From: H2-BAC3 sp045863035
GTDB lineage: Bacteria; Bacteroidota; Ignavibacteria; Ignavibacteriales; Ignavibacteriaceae
Reading direction: 5' to 3'
Length of the DNA stretch: 8,190 nucleotides
NCBI GenBank assembly: GCA_045863035.1
Contig: BTUV01000114.1
Location: forward strand, 1 to 8,190
This document shows positions 6,424 to 8,190 of the stretch, piece after piece. Below the pieces are notes generated by a model. The model had not been told where the DNA came from. It did not search any database and was given only the letters and a program-made list of their open reading frames with translations. Position 1 is the first letter of the stretch. The number at the start of each line of letters is the position of its first letter. Position numbers and translations under genes: made by a program.

Positions 6424-7446
6424 ATGGCACAGGGTGCAAACAAACTCCGGCTGGGTATATTCGTTGTTATAGGATCTGCCCTTACAATACTGATAGTATT
6501 TCTTGTTGGAAGCAAGGAATCTCTGTTTTCTGAGACATATACTATTTCAGCATATTTTTCTAATATCGGCGGACTGCGCAACGGCGCACCCGTCCGACTG
6601 AGCGGTATATCTGTAGGCGCGGTATCTGAAGTGAAGTTTACCGGTGAGGCCTCAGGAAGGGTTGAAGTGAAGATGAAAATTTCTTCCGATGCACTGAAAT
6701 TTCTGAGCACTTCCACACGCGCAACAATTGAGTCAGAAGGATTGGTCGGAAATCAGGTAATCGTTTTACAGATTTCATCAGATAAAGCAGCGAAACTGGA
6801 AAGCGGAGGTGTTATCATTGGTGTTGACCCGGTAGGATATGGCGCGATTATTGACGAAACCCGGAGTACGCTTGAGAATACCAAAGAGCTGACCAAATCA
6901 TTTGCTGAAATTGTTGAAAAAGTTAATCAGGGGGAGGGTACAGTCGGGAGATTGTTAAATGATGACGAACTTTATCGGAGCACCGTTGCGCTGATGTCAA
7001 CTGCTGAAAGAAGTCTGAACTCAATAACCAGCAAACTTGACTCAACCACGGTTGGTGTTACATCCATGATAACCGGTATTGAATCAGTTATCCGTAACGT
7101 TGATGATATTGTGCTTAAAGTGGATGATATTGTGCAGAACGTAAATGACGGAAAAGGTCTGCTTGGCAATCTGCTGAAAGACTCCAGCCGCGTTGCCAAT
7201 CAGCTTGATGCGGTGCTTTCAAATGTAATTTCCATCACCGAAGATACACGGCTCGGAACCGCGCGCTTTGCTGAAAATATGGAAGCATTAAAAAGAAACT
7301 GGCTATTTAAAAGCTATTTTGAACAGCGGGGATTTTATGACAAGCCGGGCTATGAAAAAGAACTTGATGAACTGCTGCAGCAGATTAATAACAGGATAAA
7401 AGTGCTGGATGATAAGATTGAAGTGCTGAAAAAACTGGAAAAATAA
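6424..7446 (+). CDS. mlaD: MCE-domain lipid transport protein (MlaD-type)
   Basis: A 340-residue inner-membrane-anchored MCE protein, predicted to form the periplasmic ring through which lipids pass to or from MlaE. One membrane helix at about 9-29 is followed by a single MCE domain (about 38-116) with the usual start YTISAYFSNIGGLRNGAPVRLSGISVG and the late SEGLVGNQVIVLQI. E. coli MlaD has 183 residues; the rest here is a helical, probably coiled-coil extension (145-340) with two copies of a VNxGxGxxGxLLxD motif (168-180 and 240-252) and RNWLFKSYFEQRGF (291-304), common in longer MCE proteins. The ATG at 6424, 1 nt after mlaF with AGG 8 nt upstream, is preferred over an in-frame TTG at 6400. 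The heptad-rich C-terminus (317-340) ends KKLEK. Confidence 0.93.
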   Translation: MAQGANKLRLGIFVVIGSALTILIVFLVGSKESLFSETYTISAYFSNIGGLRNGAPVRLSGISVGAVSEVKFTGEASGRVEVKMKISSDALKFLSTSTRATIESEGLVGNQVIVLQISSDKAAKLESGGVIIGVDPVGYGAIIDETRSTLENTKELTKSFAEIVEKVNQGEGTVGRLLNDDELYRSTVALMSTAERSLNSITSKLDSTTVGVTSMITGIESVIRNVDDIVLKVDDIVQNVNDGKGLLGNLLKDSSRVANQLDAVLSNVISITEDTRLGTARFAENMEALKRNWLFKSYFEQRGFYDKPGYEKELDELLQQINNRIKVLDDKIEVLKKLEK

Positions 7447-7476
7447 TTAGTAATGAGTATTTAGTAATTAGTAAAT
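7444..7476. repeat. Heptamer tandem array, unit TAATTAG
   Basis: TAATTAG, TAATGAG, TATTTAG and TAATTAG (7444-7471) run in register, then a partial TAAAT. The first three bases are the mlaD stop codon, so the array starts inside the stop. No intrinsic terminator is visible after mlaD up to about 7640. Confidence 0.7.
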
Positions 7477-7639
7477 GTTTGAGATTGTAAGCATATATAT
7501 GAATATGTTTTTGTGTTCGGTCAGGTGCAGTCAACCGCAGTCTTGAATATGAATCATGAAATTATTTTTTAAAATCGGATGAAGTTTTTTGGGTGCTTGG
7601 GGGCGATTTGGGGATAGGGTTTTTTTATTTGTTTTTCTA
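7477..7639. other. Spacer after mlaD, no gene
   Basis: AT-rich sequence with short G runs (for example GGGGGCGATTTGGGGATAGG at 7599-7618) leading into T-rich stretches. There is no supportable coding region or stem-loop terminator. The stretch near 7621-7629 (TTTTTTATT) already matches the sequence just before the second 201-bp repeat copy. Confidence 0.5.
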
Positions 7640-8081
7640 CCAATCTGCGACCCCTCCGGAGTCGTGACAGAATTTCAAAATTATTTTCCACAAGGATTCG
7701 ATTAGGTTGGGGGACTTGAACGATGCCTTTTACCTGTGCCCCCGGTTATAATGTCACCTCTTCGAGGTTCGGTACAAAAGGCAGGCTATTCGTTTTCTAC
7801 AGTAATATCATCACTTCGTGATTTTTTATTGCATATTCCGCCAATCTGCGACCCCTCCGGAGTCGTGATAGAGATTCACAATTATTTTCCACAAGGATTC
7901 GATTAGGTTGGGGGACTTGAACGATGCCTTTTACCTGTGCCCCCGGTTATAATGTCACCTCTTCGAGGTTCGGTACAAAAGGCAGGCTATTCGTTTTCTA
8001 CAGTAATATCATCACTTCGTGATTTTTTATTGCATATTCCGCCAATCTGCGACCCCTCCGGAGTCTTGACAGAAATGCACA
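7640..8081. repeat. 201-bp tandem repeat, two full copies and a truncated third
   Basis: Copies begin CCAATCTGCGACCCCTCCGG at 7640, 7841 and 8042, exactly 201 bp apart. Copy 1 (7640-7840) and copy 2 (7841-8041) differ at only four positions, all clustered at about 7667-7677 against 7868-7878; the rest is identical. Copy 3 stops matching after about 40 bp. Each unit has small stem-loops (copy 1 coordinates): palindrome CTCCGGAG (7654-7661), ACCTC/GAGGT with loop TTC (7756-7768), ATCAC/GTGAT with loop TTC (7810-7822), and an outer pair GCCTTTTACC (7725-7734) with GGTACAAAAGGC (7771-7782). The period is a multiple of three, but no long reading frame crosses the units. Function unknown. Confidence 0.9.
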
Positions 8082-8144
8082 ATTCACCATTCATAATTTT
8101 CAATTCATAATTCATAATTCATAATTCATACTTCATAACTCACC
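8082..8144. repeat. Nine-unit heptamer array, unit ATTCATA
   Basis: Nine 7-base units in strict register: ATTCACC, ATTCATA, ATTTTCA, four ATTCATA (8103-8130), CTTCATA and ACTCACC. The array starts exactly where the third 201-bp repeat loses similarity, as if it replaced the remainder of that copy. The final 46 bp of the window (8145-8190) holds nothing I can identify. Confidence 0.85.
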
Positions 8145-8190
8145 TTACGCAAAACAGGTAAAATGATATATACTATATTAGAACCTCATG

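Noticed and set aside
7705..7770. tRNA-like strings (GACTTGAAC, GAGGTTCGG) in the 201-bp repeat
   Set aside because: The T-arm-like string has no paired 5-bp stem on either strand, and no acceptor or anticodon arm can be drawn around it.
7640..8081. CRISPR array
   Set aside because: The repeated unit is 201 bp and almost identical throughout; there are no short repeats with unique spacers and no cas genes.

Overview
The window is a stretch of bacterial chromosome with seven intact protein genes, mostly housekeeping or envelope functions, separated by unusually repeat-rich spacers. An MlaE-MlaF-MlaD-type lipid ABC transporter means a diderm (Gram-negative-type) cell. Moderate GC, two TAnnTTTG boxes resembling the Bacteroidota -7 promoter element, and heptamer-repeat arrays directly behind stop codons make the FCB group (Bacteroidota/Ignavibacteria-like) my best guess. 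That placement is inference and weakly held.

Layout. 1-649 has no gene; it holds a perfect 30-bp inverted repeat bracketing 256 bp (MITE-like) and a small heptamer cluster. On the minus strand, gdx/sugE (1582-1911, small multidrug resistance family) is followed 53 bp later by htpX (689-1528, membrane zinc protease), which ends at a strong intrinsic terminator (650-684). On the plus strand, a DegT/DnrJ/EryC1/StrS sugar aminotransferase (2163-3377) stands alone. It converges on a minus-strand TRAP-type solute-binding lipoprotein (3643-4731) that has no membrane subunits beside it. The convergent spacer is bounded by an inverted 13-mer and carries heptamer arrays at both ends. Divergent from the binding protein is a compact plus-strand operon, mlaE-mlaF-mlaD (4870-7446), with a 13-bp overlap and then a 1-bp gap. 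It encodes the permease, ATPase and MCE substrate-channel protein of a phospholipid trafficking system; no mlaB or mlaC follows.

7447-8190 has no convincing gene. It holds a heptamer array that begins in the mlaD stop codon, then two full copies and one truncated copy of a 201-bp tandem repeat with several small hairpins, then a nine-unit heptamer array.

The genes are ordinary family members. The most unusual content is non-coding: five heptamer clusters with different unit sequences but the same 7-bp period, three of them sitting on or just behind stop codons; the 201-bp structured tandem repeat; and the 30-bp inverted-repeat element. I see no CRISPR array, phage module, toxin-antitoxin pair, tRNA or rRNA.
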